A stretch of 64,000 nt of DNA. It comes from Ziziphus jujuba (lineage: Eukaryota; Streptophyta; Magnoliopsida; Rosales; Rhamnaceae). Location: contig NC_083379.1 in NCBI RefSeq assembly GCF_031755915.1, positions 29,591,001 to 29,655,000 of the forward strand. The letters run 5' to 3'. A program made the position numbers and the translations under genes. The notes under the pieces were generated by a model. That model saw only the letters and a list, made by a program, of their open reading frames with translations, was not told the DNA's origin and ran no database searches. Below are positions 36,118 to 50,396 of the stretch, piece after piece (positions within the stretch are counted from its first letter, which is position 1; each line of letters opens with the position of its first letter).

Positions 36118-38390
36118 GCCTATAATCTTAAATAGAAAGAAAATATTAATTTTTCATTAGTGTGTAGAAAACTGCTTGGTCCATGGTTCAGTATATCTTT
36201 TAGTGTACAGGATGTTATTGTTGTCTCCATGATCAAACGTAAATCTCTCTCCTCATTGCTTGGAAACTTAATTAGTTCGGTGAGGTATTCCTTCAATCAA
36301 AAAAAAAAAAAAAAAAAAAAAGAATCATCGATCTTCCCAAAAAAATTATTATTACATTTATAATATCTCCTAACTCCCATACAACTTATTGCTCTTTATA
36401 TACTCTCGACCAGCTTTTAGATAATTACATTTAATATTTTATTTTATTTTATTTTCCTTTCTATAGAAGTTAATTGTCAAGTTTTGAACATAAAAACTTA
36501 TAGATCTTTAACTATGATATTCAATTGAGTTACCATATTCTTACAAAAAGTTTCAAGCAATGGAAGAGTAAATCATCGTTACGTTTATATTATCTTAATT
36601 GACCACAAAATGATCACCACAAAAATAAGAACTAAAAAATATTTCACCAAATTAAAACAAAAACAACAACAACAACAACAATAAAAATAAAGGAAGTGTA
36701 GCGATTAATTGGGAGATCACGATTTTGTCACTAAATATATGTGTACGTGACAGGTCATGTGAATTATCAGAAACAGACATATTATAGTTTGGATTTGGGG
36801 ATTTTTGTTAGCTTTTCTATGATACAGATGTGCCAATGGCATGAATATATTCAGCACGCGTTGTTTGGAATCTTTGAATCTTCACTGATTTATTTCGTTT
36901 CTTGGCATTTTTTGTAATATCTGATGACAATTCCAGTATCAATCTGCATCATTCAACGATTTCTTTGTCACTTTCAGTATCTACCAGGAAAAATCAAGTT
37001 ATCAAGATAGATATAGGTTCGGGGCCAACACTGTAGTGGCATATTATATATATATATATATATATACATATAAGCAATATTAGTATTATATTTAAATGTT
37101 TATTCAGGATTTTTTTTTCCCTTAACAAAGCATATTAGGCATGTATAACACTATATATTCTTTCATGAATGTCTCTTGGGTATTATATTTTACTGGAATA
37201 AGATGCATATATTCCGCTAGGTAATCTACTTAATAATAATTCTAGTGCAGAACAATACTGATCAAGGTTGAAGTAGCTAGCCAGATGTCAAAATGTCAAA
37301 ATTGATTACATAATAAAGTAAAAAATGTCAATGCAAGAATCAAAATGGTGACGTTTTGTGATCGGCCCATATAATGCTCTATTTGATCCTTTCAATCATT
37401 TGTGTGGCTCTTATTTCCTGTTCCTTGCTCCTTAATCTTTAATATCCTAATATTATTTTCCATTTGATACTCAAAGTAAATAATTGTTTAAAATACAGTA
37501 AAATACCTAATGAATATTTATAAAATTATAAAAATTAATTAATACAAAAAATTATTTGTTATTTGTAAATGAATAATTTATTAATTTAATAGAGAAATGA
37601 ATATTTATTAATTTAAAAAGAATTTTACATTTTTTTAAAACATAATTACTAATTATGGATGTATTTTTTTTTTAATTTTACTTAGACATATTTATAATTT
37701 ATCAAAACTATTTGAATTATTATAAAAATGATATAATGATGGTATTGCCTATTTGATGAAGAGATTATTTAAGAGGTAATGAATATATCTACCGATGATA
37801 ATGATTCATATGAATTGTTTTTTTTTTCATAAGAGACCTTTCAAGATGTAATAACTTTAAATAATTATTTCCTATAAAATGAAAATAATATGTCAAATGT
37901 TGTGTGTGTGTGTGCATTCAATGCATTGCAAAATTTAATGGGTCCTAAATAATTTTTTTTTTTTAAAAAAATCTTATATATTTAGCGAAATTATTAATTT
38001 AGTATATTAGCCCAAGTCGGGATTAGATAATTTTATTATTTTAGCAAGATTATCTTTTTATCAACGTTCATTTATTGAGATTTTATTATCACCTATATGG
38101 ATAAACTAATCCAAATATTTAATTAGATAAATACGTATATATACAATTTTACTATAAAAATATGCACACATTTGCTATCAACATTGCATGGCGTAGATAT
38201 CTGCCTCTTTCCAGTATTTTATTGTTCAAATCAAAATATCACATTCGCTTAATAAAAAGCCAGTAGCTCAAAGTTCTTGGTGATACAAACAAACAGCACG
38301 TACTCCTAGTCGGCCAATATACAGGGAAGATTTGGTAATCCAATCTGCAGTCTATAGTCGAGAGAGAAGGTGAGTTTATTTAGTTTTGGC

Positions 38391-38392
<2 letters not shown>
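32761..38392. other. Intergenic after CPL4, AT-rich, no gene seen
   Basis: It begins with the CPL4 3' UTR; termination within the first few hundred bases is likely. The rest holds poly-T near 34130, (TA)n near 35190, an (ATT)n tract at 35686-35753, an (AC)n(AT)n tract near 36078-36117 and poly-A near 36300. No open frame shows a recognisable domain. Confidence 0.65.

Positions 38393-38475
<83 letters not shown>
38393..38475. repeat. (GA)n microsatellite
   Basis: About 41 uninterrupted GA dinucleotides, the longest pure dinucleotide run in the window. Confidence 0.98.
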
Positions 38476-38479
<4 letters not shown>

Positions 38480-40650
38480 ATAGAATGACCAAATTTGATA
38501 GATAGCTTAATTATCTTAAAATTAGTACATTAGAGAATAAATTGCAATAAACATTGAAAAAAATTCTGAACCATACGTGCATTTTGGTACCTTTCAGCTG
38601 CAGGGATTAATGTTTATTTGTCTCCTGATGGAACATAAATCTCCCTCCTATTGCTTTGCTTGGACCACTTGTCTTCCCCTTTGCGGGAAGCCCTGTAATA
38701 TGGAAACAACAGGAAATTTATAAGGAATTTAGGGAGATCGAGAATTATTAAGGACAAAATCCACATCCATAAGATTGCATGATTTGGTATTCAGCCAAAA
38801 AAAGAAAAAAGAAAAAAGATTGCATGATTTGGTTATTTGACGGTTTGGATAGTTGTCTTTCAAATTTTTTTTTAATATATATATTTTTTAACATATCATT
38901 TTTAAACATTTTGAAAGATTTTAAAAGTATTTAAAAGTTTGAAGGTATTCGATTTAGATTTTAAAGTAGTTTATACAAATCTAATAATATTCAATTCAGA
39001 TTTTAATGAATTTTATAAAAGTCCATTAAAATTCAGGTGTATTCAATTAGGACTTTATAAAATTTTTGGATTTTAATGGATTTGAAAGAATTTTAATAGT
39101 AAAATTATGAAGAAAATTATCAATATGAAATCTAACCTCAGTTCCAAAGATTTTGTTGTATCATTATAAATTCTTTATAAAATCTATGAAATTCCATTAC
39201 AATCCATCAAACTTTAAAATTTATAACTCATTTTAAATTTATTAAACTCTAGATTGAATACACCCTTTTAAACCTTTTATTATATCATTTTTATATAAAA
39301 GAAATAATATCCAAAGCTGTAAAATTTATATGATATTTTTGTGATTTGATCGAATGTGAATGGTTAATCGGCTATTCATTACCGTATTTTTCTATAAATT
39401 CTTTATCATATAATTTTAGAAAACAAGGCCATAAGTAGCTTATGGCTATGGCTTAGGGGCCAATGCCACCTAAGGTTTTTGAAAATTTTTAATTACATAT
39501 ATATAGTTTTAATATTTTAGAGAAAATTTTGTTATTTTTATAGAAAAGGATATCCAGAAAAAAAAGAAAAACAGATTAAAATAATCTAATTATAAGTTAA
39601 TTATTTTTTATTTTTAATGTAAATTATGATAGTAATCTACATTTATACCATAACTATTTATTAAATTGAAAGTATTTATGTTTATGCTTTTGATTTTCAA
39701 TATGTAATTTTTAGGGTTATTTACCATTATCTAGAAGAATTTTATTATATTATTTAATATAATGACACTAATCTTTCAATTTTGTCCAAAAAAAAAATTG
39801 ATATTATCTTTCAAATATATATATCATGATATTGATCAATTAGGAAGTAATACTTTTAGCAATAATACATACAAAAAATGATAAATATTTTATTTATTAC
39901 TTGTTTATATATAATTAGATAATTTTAGTCAATAAACTTATAATTATTTTTTTGAAAAATATCTTAGCGCCATCATGGTCATTTTTTGGCTCTATCCTTT
40001 ATTAGAAATGATATGATAAAGAATTTATAGAGAAGAACTATAAAAAAACAATATCCTAAGCTATTAAGATTTGTTTGATTTTTGCAATCTAATGGGTGTG
40101 GATGGCTGTCTATTAAAATTTTTCTCTATAAATTTCTTATCATATCATTTTTATATTAGAATATAATATATGATATATTAATGTACCATTTGCATTTGCA
40201 CCATGTATGTATGGTGTTTATTTCTTGGATATCTTCTTTTTATTTTCTTAGCAATTTTTAAATCTCATCATAATATTTTCATCTGTCATATTAATCATTG
40301 CAATAATTTCTCAATTTGTTATATTCATCATACCTGAAAAAAAAATATGAAAAAAAAAATTGATTATCACATATATATACATTTATATGATAATGCTTAC
40401 AGGTTGATTTGATAATTTTAATATTAAAATCTTTTTTATTAACTTTTAAATCGCTTTAAATGTACAAATTTAAAAATGCCATAGAGGCCTAATATTGTTA
40501 AATATCTTATTTGCAATCCAAAGATTAATAATAAAAAAATAAATCTTGACGGTAAAAATTAATGTGAACTTGGATGTATACAGGCTTGAGAAGACCACTA
40601 CTTCAAGTGTATGTCAAATATTTGTAAAGCAATAAACCTAGAGAGTACTA
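38476..40650. other. AT-rich intergenic DNA with a MITE-like palindrome
   Basis: No gene. From about 38943 (GGTATTCGATTTAGATTTT) to about 39265 (its inverse form, AACTCTAGATTGAATACACC) the ends are imperfect inverted repeats, and the motif GTGTATTCAATTAGG recurs inside, which suggests a roughly 320-bp nonautonomous element. Confidence 0.5.
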
Positions 40651-41282
40651 CAGTAAAATCCTAATAAATAAATATTCGATAAATGAATAATCTTAGTAAC
40701 TAAATAAAATTGTTTAATCCTAACTCATATTGGTATACTAAATAAACAAATTTGCTAAATGATAAGATAATAATTTTTTATAAAAAATCTTTTAGGACGC
40801 ATTGAATATATAAATTAATATTTGATTAAACTTATAAAATAATTAATAAGAAAATTTTACTTAATAGCTTTTTTATTTTTCCAATTTAGTTTTTTTCCTA
40901 AATATGCATTTAAAGGCTTTTTCTTTTACCAACATGAACAAGAAAAGGAAATAAAATTTGAAGTAAGAATTGATCAATTGATACTCTTGAATTTTTTTTT
41001 TTTTTTTTTTTTTTGTAATTGTTAATTGAGTGGTGCTTAATCCCATAAATGTAGATTTTATTAAGCTTGGCTGATATTCTTCTTTGTTGATATATCTATA
41101 TATATATGTATTATATAGTTAGTAAAATTATTTCTCAAAACTAGTATAAAATTCTTTTTATATTATTAAATATTCACTTATTGATAAATCAGTAAATTAT
41201 TCATTTATTGATAAATAAATAACTCTTTTGAACTAATAATTTTTTATAGTCTCAAGTGTATTAATTTACAAAGGTTTTACTG
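40651..41282. mobile_element. TIR element, CAGTAAAA..TTTTACTG ends, TA flanks
   Basis: The left end CAGTAAAATCCTAATAAAT and the right end TTACAAAGGTTTTACTG are imperfect inverted repeats flanked by TA on both sides. It is 632 bp, AT-rich and non-coding. A nonautonomous DNA transposon is the best explanation; the superfamily is uncertain. Confidence 0.55.
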
Positions 41283-44200
41283 TATATACAAAATTTTGAT
41301 TGATTGGAAATCTTATATCATAAATTTCAGGATACATAAATCATTAAAAATTGCTACTTGTTTAATTAAATTTTTAATTTTAAATTATTAATTAATGTGA
41401 TATCTTTTGTACTTTAACACATTATTATGTATATTTCCATCTTATATTGGAGAGTATATCCAAGTATAACTCACCATGTATAGCACTAATTACATTTTAG
41501 TAATAATTCTTAGTTTGAGATAGCGTATAAAACGTTGCAATTTAAAGTTCAAAACATATGCAAGTGAATAAGCATCATCTGTTGATCAATATATCTTTCT
41601 TAACCATACTTCTTATTTTTATTTTTGAATATGTTAAGTGCTGGAATTGGTAACACATTTATATATATGTATATATGTTAAACACAAAGCCCAAAATGAT
41701 GACATTGTGAAATCTATTTGTTAGTCCATATAGCCTTTGAAACATTCAATCCCATTCTGCAGTTGTTATTTCCTTTCTTCCTTATTTATTTATTTTTTTT
41801 TCCGTATATTTGCCCTCTGAGTTTCCAAAGTAAACTATTAATCTGTTTAACCTAGGCAAACCAAAGTATTTATATTAATTTCCTAGCTTTAGATCCTAAT
41901 AATAATTAAACCACTCTGGCTCTTTTAATGATTTTATTATATTTTAAACATGAGAAGATAAACTTAAACAATTATTATATTTTAAACAGAGAAGATAAAA
42001 CTTAAATAAACAAAATGTTGATCCTTTGTAACTGAAGGACATTGAGCAAGTTGCCCCAAGTTAATGGTTATCCAAATAATACTGGCCAAAAAAAGAAACT
42101 CATAATTATGGTCGTCTCCAAAGAAAAAAGATAATTAATTAATTTAAATTATTTTAAAACATTAATACAGGAACATTAATTCGACTTAATTGTCTGAACC
42201 TTTTCTGCAGTTTGTTTGATTTTCATGGTCTAAATGAATCACGCCATCTTTTAACAAAGATGTTGCTAGAAGCAGCTGGCATTATGTACAAAATGATTTT
42301 GATGACAATGATATGAAAAAGACTGGGTTAAAATAATTGAAAAAACGAAATTAAATTTAATGGCTTGTTTGAAGAAATTAAATTTAATTATTCTTCATGA
42401 AAGTGATATGGAAAAGACTGGGTTAAAATAATTGAAAAAACGAAAGAGGTATGCAATTTCGATATGATTGCTATTAATTCTCGGCTAGATTTTCCAAGAA
42501 AAAGGAATTTCCTTTTTTCTTCTTTTGTTGTTTATTAATATTAAGGAGAATAATATATCGTAATAATGCATGCGCGCATGTCTGTGTATATGAGAATAAA
42601 TGTACATGAAAGCAATGTATTTCAATTATTTATTTATCTATGTATATTTTATTAAATTTTGTCCAACATTTTACAGGTATGTAGGCCCACCAATAATTTA
42701 AATTGTATCAATTTTTCATCATTGATTTATTTTATAACTTAACCTTAATTATTTAAATAATATAATTGGCCATACTTTGAAATTTGCGAACAGATGTTAC
42801 TATATATATAGAGATAAATATAACTTGTATATTATTTTGTTTTCTCTCTTTAAATTCATAATCAAATGGATGAGACCTCAGTGATTCTTATAAAACTCCT
42901 ACTATATTAGATCTTTCATAAATACAGAATACTAACCATCACTACCTTTTTTTGTGCAAAAAATACAAAATTAAGGTTGACGACGACCAAATTGGTAGGT
43001 CAATTCTTAGCACACAAAAAAGAAAGAAAAAAAAAAAATGGTAGGTTAACGACTAAATTAATTAAAAGACACTAATGAAATTGAAAACCAAAGGGAATGA
43101 ATGAATGAGTGCATGGTGGTGCTTTGAACCGATGGGAAAGGCTAATGAATCAATGAGAGAGAGGTGGCTAGGAAGCAACCAGTAATGACTAGTGTAGGTC
43201 TAATTGGGATTATTACATGACAACCAATACATTGCTTAGGAATCTTCCACATGGCGTTAGTTTCTTCCATTATAATTTCAGACATTGTTCATAATATAGA
43301 TTATATTTTATATAAATTATATTTTCTATTACAATTTTATATATAGTTTATTCATCAAAAAGAAAAAATAAAAGATATATAGTTTAGAAAATAAAATTCT
43401 AAATAATATAGTCATATTAAATCAACTTAACTATTTTCACCCCTACGTGCATTTTATATATAAAAAAAAAATAATACAAAACGTTTTAATTTTAGAATTT
43501 TTAATATTAGAACATTATGAAAATGAATAACAGAACTGGCTTTCTTTTTTCTTTTTTCTTTTTTATTTTACGAAAGTTTTCGTTAAAGCCATGTCCATTA
43601 TTGAAAGGACGTTAGAAAAATATATAGTGCCAAACATAATGATTTTTGGTAGTTATATTGGAAGGATGATAATTTATAAACCAGGAAGATATACACATGT
43701 TATCTTAAAGAGAAAATGATATTAGCTTAACAATATGTGACTTTGAGCTGGACCGACTGGTTGTAATGTTGTAAGAGTTTGGATCTTCTGTTTGTTTTAT
43801 TTATTTATTTATTATTTATTTTATTTTATCAATAATATAATATCATCTTATTTTAAAATATTAGTAAGGAAATAAAATAAATCAAATGAAAAAGATTAAA
43901 AAAAATCTATATTTAAAAAAAAAAATTCTATTACTAATTGAATATACATGGAAAATAGAAGAATAGAAGGAGAAAATTCTCATAGACATTTTACAAAGGA
44001 AGCCAGAGTTGTGGGCCAAGGAGACATGAATTGGATTTATAGTGCACTACATACCGGAAAGTGTCCCATTCAAGCCAACGCAAATGAAATGTAAGTGTTA
44101 GGCTCTTTTTGGAGCTGCCCATACATGTTGGGTCCTTTATTTTTTATTTTATTTATTTTTTTTTAACTTTTGGCAATCATGTGGGTCTTTAATTTAGATC

Positions 44201-45630
44201 ATATAGATAGATCCTACCATTTTGAAAACTATTTTATAGATTCAATAATGGTGTGGATACCAATTTATTTATCAAATTTTATTAGTGATGTGATAAAATA
44301 GTGTTTTATTATTTTATAAAAACTATCAGAGGTACCAAAAAGCTATGAGATATTTACCAATCAAAATTTCAATTTAGTTCAATCAAATTTGGCTATATTT
44401 AAAACAATCCAGTTTAGCTGGATAAAATTTAAAATAGTCCAATCTAATACAGATTAATTGTACATTTCAATTGGAACAAGGCAATAATTAATATTTAGTT
44501 TTTATTTATTTTTAACTAATAAAATAAATTTAATACATCATTTTTGTCGTATCATTTGAAAAACAAAGTGATATGCGTATATTATTACTATTTCCATATT
44601 ATATCAAAAGAGATATACCAACGTAAAACTTGTTGTGGATGATAATCAATAATTCAAAATTAAAATTTTAGTTTGCTCTGTGATGACTCTTACTTTCTAA
44701 AAGATTTTTTTTTTCCTTGAAATGTAGAATTATTCATTGGATCACCAAAAAGTTGAATGCAAATAAGTGGTATTTTGCAGTGGCCGAGATTGAAATAGTG
44801 TCTGCTAATAGAAAGATGAGTAAGGGAGCATGTATGCATCTATATGTATATATATATATATATATATATAGGAAGTATTTCATATATCAAGATATATGAC
44901 AAATATCTTTTAACAAATCCTCTTAGTATTTATTGGATATATCAAAAGGTGAATAAATATTGGAAGTTATTATAAATATTTATCTCTATAATTTGAATAC
45001 TGTTAGATCTTTACATCTAATGAAGATGATAATGAGAATTGTTGGTGTTATCATGATTTCTAATAATGCAATATATCACTGCTTTTCTAACCCTTCCTTG
45101 TTAATTTCCTAAATTCCCATCATCTATCCTTTCCTTTCATTTTTTTCTTTGTTTACAGGTTGAAAATTGCCACACCTTCTAACGTCCATGGATGTCCATC
45201 AAAACGAAAAAACATTTTTTTTATTATTATTATAGCCATATATTTCACCCACCTCATCTAAATCAAGGTTGTAAATATCTGAACAAAAATTTTCATCATT
45301 TTTTATAAATTATTATTAATATTTAATAATTTTTAATATTTTTATAGATTTTTTTATATTTTAAATTTTTGATATTTTCATTGGTATCGAAATTTTAAAT
45401 TTTGATCTAAATTAAAATATATCTTAACAAGGCATTAGAAAAATAAAAAGAAGGGACCCCACAACAAGGCGCTTGAGTGGCACATATGTGTGTGTGTGTG
45501 CGCTCGCGCGCGTGCATAAGGAAAAATACATTGAATGAACATTTTTATTTTAGAAAAATTGATACTATTACGTCACACTTTTTTTTTTTTTAAAGTTAAT
45601 TTTTTAATATAATTATCACATAATGACATA
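41283..45630. other. AT-rich intergenic DNA, no gene seen
   Basis: Only short AT-rich open frames. It contains a 41-base direct repeat (42310 and 42405) and microsatellites such as (TA)n near 44850. Nothing coding recognised. Confidence 0.65.
42310..42445. repeat. Short direct repeat pair
   Basis: The stretch beginning GATATG and containing AAAAGACTGGGTTAAAATAA occurs at 42310-42350 and again at 42405-42445, about 41 bases each with one difference. Confidence 0.9.
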
Positions 45631-45639
45631 TAGGATCAA

Positions 45640-46230
45640 AAGTGAGGGTGCAAAATGCAATTATTTTTTTGGTCAATATTTCAAAATGCAATTTAAGTTT
45701 GAGGTGCAAAGTGTAAAAATTTTTAAATGAAAAATTACTAAATAATAATATTACTTTTAGATAAGTTGGTAAATTAAAAAAATTACAAATGGAATTTTCC
45801 CCCAAAAAAAAAATATTTACATATAATAAAATTTTTAAAAAAATAAACAAAGACCAAATTTGAACATGCATTAAAAATATTATTTTTTTTCGAAAAGTAA
45901 AAAGTTTAAAAAATACATATTTTTTTTGAAAAATAAAAAAAACTATTATAAGTATATTTTTATAAAATAATAAATATAAATATAAAAAATACGTGCAATA
46001 AATAAAATAATATTTTTTATACATAATAATTTTCCTTCTTTTTTTTTTTTAAAGATTTTACAAAATCTTATTTTTCAAAAATTACATTTGCATTCTTTTA
46101 AAACTTTATTAATTTATTAAAAGAGAAATAATTCTTTTTAATAGCAAAAAGTTTATTGAATTTTCATTTTGAAATTTTTGCACTTTACATCCTTAATTAT
46201 ATTGCATTTTACATCCTTGTTTTTAGACTT
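45640..46230. repeat. Imperfect long inverted repeat, MITE-like
   Basis: The left arm (GGTGCAAAATGCAATTA, AGGTGCAAAGTGTAAAAATTT) is mirrored on the right (AAATTTTTGCACTTTACATCC, TTGCATTTTACATCC). The middle is almost pure AT. The 142-codon minus frame here is an AT-composition artefact. Confidence 0.45.
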
Positions 46231-47858
46231 ACATGCCAATTATATGAAAATTTTATTTAAAAGTTGAAAAAAAAATGTCAAGATGTAACATGAAAAAAAA
46301 GTGAAGTTTAGGTGCATAATGTCACCAAAAAAAAAAAAAAAAAAATTTAAATGTAAAGTATGCATAGGTTAAAGCGCATTGATACCAATATTTCTTTATT
46401 TTACATGTCTATACGAAGAGACAATGGTTTGAGGACTCTGTCACGCTTGTTGTGAAGTGAAAATCATTATCATGCACATACATGCAGTAGGTGAGCAAAA
46501 GATTCCAAATTGCATTGATTTTATAGCCATGTATTTTTTTGGTATATTGATGTTAGAGCTATAATTTTCAATGGTAAATTGATTTTAGAGCTATAATTCC
46601 AAATTGCACCATATGAGAGCTGTTTAAAGCTATAGATGCTATCTTTTTGGACGTATATTTCAATAATTCAACCATCATTTTTATTTACTTGATATCTTCA
46701 TCGAAGTATAATTTTGTCAACATTAATATGCATTCTGTGTTGAAGGTGTTTTTTCCTCCGTTGCAAATTATGTACATGAGGGAAAAATTAAGCTTTGTCT
46801 TTGTTCCAAACTGACATATATATATATATATATACATATATAGTTGAAATTAGCTAGCAAATAATAATATTATAATTGATCATTATAAATATAATATATA
46901 TCATTTCATTGGAGATTTACAGTAAATATTGAATACTGGAGCTAGCTTAATTAGTAATAAACTTACAAAATCAGATCAATAATGTTAAAGGAAAACAAAA
47001 TGATATTCCTTCAAGCATGCTTTTAAGCAACAGATTCTGGTTTTCCAAGAACTGCGCATGTGTAGGTTAAGTAGTGTGTGTGTTTGTGTGTGTGTTCAGG
47101 GTTCTGTTACATGCCAATTCATTATGTCCAAATTAAAAGAAAAAGAAAGAAGCTAGATGAAAATTTATGAGCTTGCTTAATTTGTCACCATATTAAACTA
47201 AGACAATAAATGAGATATTATTTGCTGCGTCCTAATTAAAGTATAGTTCAGGTAACAATGTCAATTTTATTACCGAAGTTAATTTTTTTAGTTTCTATGA
47301 TATATCACAACTTCGTCTATGCCTTTATTTTCTTTTAAAAAAAAAAAAAAATTTCTGTCAAGATACAATACTTAATACTTATCACATTTTTATTTTTTAT
47401 TTTTTGAAATATTGAAGATCAAAGATTTGAACACAGTTATAGAAAATAATGATTTTTACTGTTAAGCTATTCCTGCATAGACCCTAATTAAACCCAAACA
47501 TGGCGGTAATTAGTTTTCCAATAGATAAGAATTATATAATAATATTATATACCTACTACATAATGATATATTGAAAATATATTTTTTATAAAATGAAAAC
47601 GTTGTCCCATGTTAAATATTGAAGTTGTTATTTTAATTAATAATTTAATATTAAAGTTTTAATTATGTATATAACAATTATTAATATTTATTACATTCTT
47701 ACGTTGTGGTGGATACAATGTAAGAACCATAATTTCAATAAATAAACATATATACATATATAATTCTGTTGCGTGCTTCTTGAATATTCGTGCTTCTAAC
47801 AGTATTATTAAACTGATGCTTGGAATATTTAATTTAAATAAAATATCTTCTACCAAAC

Positions 47859-47890
<32 letters not shown>

Positions 47891-49346
47891 GTTTATGTCT
47901 GCGTAACAGTGCAGGCCTCGATTAATAAGCTGGTATATATGGTACTCACGTCTCATGCTTAAAACGATGAAAGCATCGTATTATACGATAAATAATACAG
48001 ATCAATCATGAATTCACAATTTCTTTATATAGTTCATATTTTTTATATTTTTGAACCAGTACGTAGCAACGAGGAAATCACACCTATTGACTTAAATAGT
48101 GTGCATACTAATTTAATAAATTAATTAGCACCAAATAATATGTATATGTGCAAAGACACATTAATTTATTTTTGAGGACATGCTACGAGCTAGTTACTTA
48201 TTCGACGCTTGAAATGACCAGTATCAATAATTTAAAAAAAAAAAAAAATCAATCAATCAACTTTCAATTAATTAATAAAAAAAATCCGAGATACAGCATA
48301 AATAATTACACAAACTATGTACCAAACTTATTTATCAATATATGATATGAACTGGTCTGACAATTTTTTATTGGTTTGTACTTGTTGGATTCAAAAAGAA
48401 AAACTGGTATTTTTAACAACATAAATAACTTGAAAATATATAGTACACAATTAATTGCGAAATTGGGGTTTATTAAATTCCAACGTAAAACCTAAAACTC
48501 TCACATGGTGAATTGGTGATCAACCTTAGCACCGGGTTGTATGTGAAGGTATTACTTTATTGTTATCTTTTTATATTAAGATGAAACAATATTAATTGAA
48601 AAAAAAAGAAAGTCTATAATGGCATGCATATAGTAACATTGTGCATGTATATATACTATAGATACTGTTTGGTACAGAACTATTATTTTGAACTGAATTG
48701 GATGGTATGGAGATTGGATAAAAATTAATCAAGTCTTACATATTTGGTGTCAATCGGCCAGACTGAACTATTTTTACAATAATTAATAAAAATAAATAAA
48801 TTTTATCATATAATATATTATTCTTTAATCAAGCAAAATGATTCAAATGAGATTAGTATGTTATATAATAACTTTTTTAAACTTTGTCATTTTAATATTA
48901 ATTGTTATACTAGATATCAACAAATATCTTTTTTTAATTGTAACATTGCTAAGAAGAAAAAAGAAACAAAGAAAAAAATACAACAATTGAAACACTGATG
49001 AAGGGAGAGGAAGAAAAAAATAAATTGAAAGAGGAGAAAAAAACAAATATAAAGGGAAAAAAGTTAGATAAACGTAGAGGAAAAAACAAACATAAATAAA
49101 TAAATAAATAAATAAAGAAATATAATCTCAGCCTTGTATATACTATATATAAAAAATTATTTTTATATGTTTAATTATAATTATTTTTTGTTTAATTTTT
49201 CTTTTGTTTGAATTGGAAATAACAATATTTCAAAATATTATTTAAAAAATTAACTATTAAAGCATTTTTTATAAATTAAATTTATTTTTAAAAAAATAAA
49301 TATGAAAATGAGGCAGAAACCCACATCTCCGAAAATGGGCCCTGCC
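46231..49346. other. AT-rich intergenic DNA, no gene seen
   Basis: Contains (TA)n near 46820 and 47860, short (GT)n near 47077 and poly-A tracts. No supported gene. Confidence 0.65.
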
Positions 49347-49932
49347 TAGGGGTGGGCATGGATTTGATTGGTTCGGTTTTGGACCGAAATACAATCCAAT
49401 CTATACATATCGGTTTTTTTAATTTACAATGCAAACCAAACCATTAAAACATTAAATCCAAACCAAACCAAACCATTTATAATCGGTTTGGTTTGGATTG
49501 ACTGATCGATTTGAAACTTACTAATTTATAAATATATAATACAAATAAAAAATTTTTCAAATATAAAATATAAATAATAAATTATAATTATCTAAACATA
49601 AAATACAATTAGAATAATACAACATAGTCTACAATGGAAAATATAGCAAATGATACACATCATGCACTTATTAAATAGCAAACATTAATGTCATCATCTC
49701 ACTTCTATAAAATTAAATTAAAATTGTTAGAACAAATAATGTAAAATAATACATTCGTCAAAATTCATTCACTCAAGAATCAATGCATAATTCTTTTTTT
49801 TTTTTAACCTTAAAACTTTGGTAAATCATAAGTCAGTCAACGTTGACAGGTTCACTAATTTTAATTGATTCTGTAAGCTCTACGAAGATCAAAACAATAA
49901 AATTAGCAATAAATTATATTTAAACATTTATA

Positions 49933-49968
<36 letters not shown>

Positions 49969-50100
49969 GGAAATATATATATATATATTATGATGATGGT
50001 GATGGACTGGTGGTGGACGGTAACAAAGGTAAATGTTTAGTTTAAAGTTACAACTTACAATTTGATTTAGAATTTGGGATATGGGGATGTAAAAGAAAAA

Positions 50101-50132
<32 letters not shown>

Positions 50133-50396
50133 ATATATTAAAAATCAATATATAAAAATGAAAAAAAATATTAAAATTAATATATAAAAATAAAAAAAAT
50201 AAAAAATATATAATTTTTTAGTTATATAATATATTATTTGGATTGGATTAAATTTATATTTCCAATCCATAACCAATCCAATCCATACAATTTATAATAT
50301 TTTGAATCCAATTAATGTAAAAATCCAATCCAAACCATTAAAAATGGATTGGATTAGGCGGATTGACCGGGTTGGATTGGATTTTGTCCACCCCTG
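49347..50396. mobile_element. Nonautonomous hAT-like element
   Basis: The left end TAGGGGTGGGCA and the right end TGTCCACCCCTG are near-inverse. Subterminal repeats of TTTGGTTTGGATTG type on the left are mirrored by AATCCAATCCAAACC and GGATTGGATT runs on the right. This layout is common in plant hAT-type elements. The presumed 8-bp target duplication is not clear, so the insertion is old. Inside are (TA)n runs and AT-rich non-coding DNA. Confidence 0.6.

Noticed and set aside
45497..45514. GTGTGTGCGCTCGCGCGCGTGC as a regulatory or Z-DNA site
   Set aside because: Alternating purine-pyrimidine is visible but it is a short drifted (TG)n microsatellite with no other support.
45596..46024. 142-codon minus-strand frame rich in Phe, Tyr, Leu, Lys
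   Set aside because: Pure AT composition effect inside a MITE-like palindrome.
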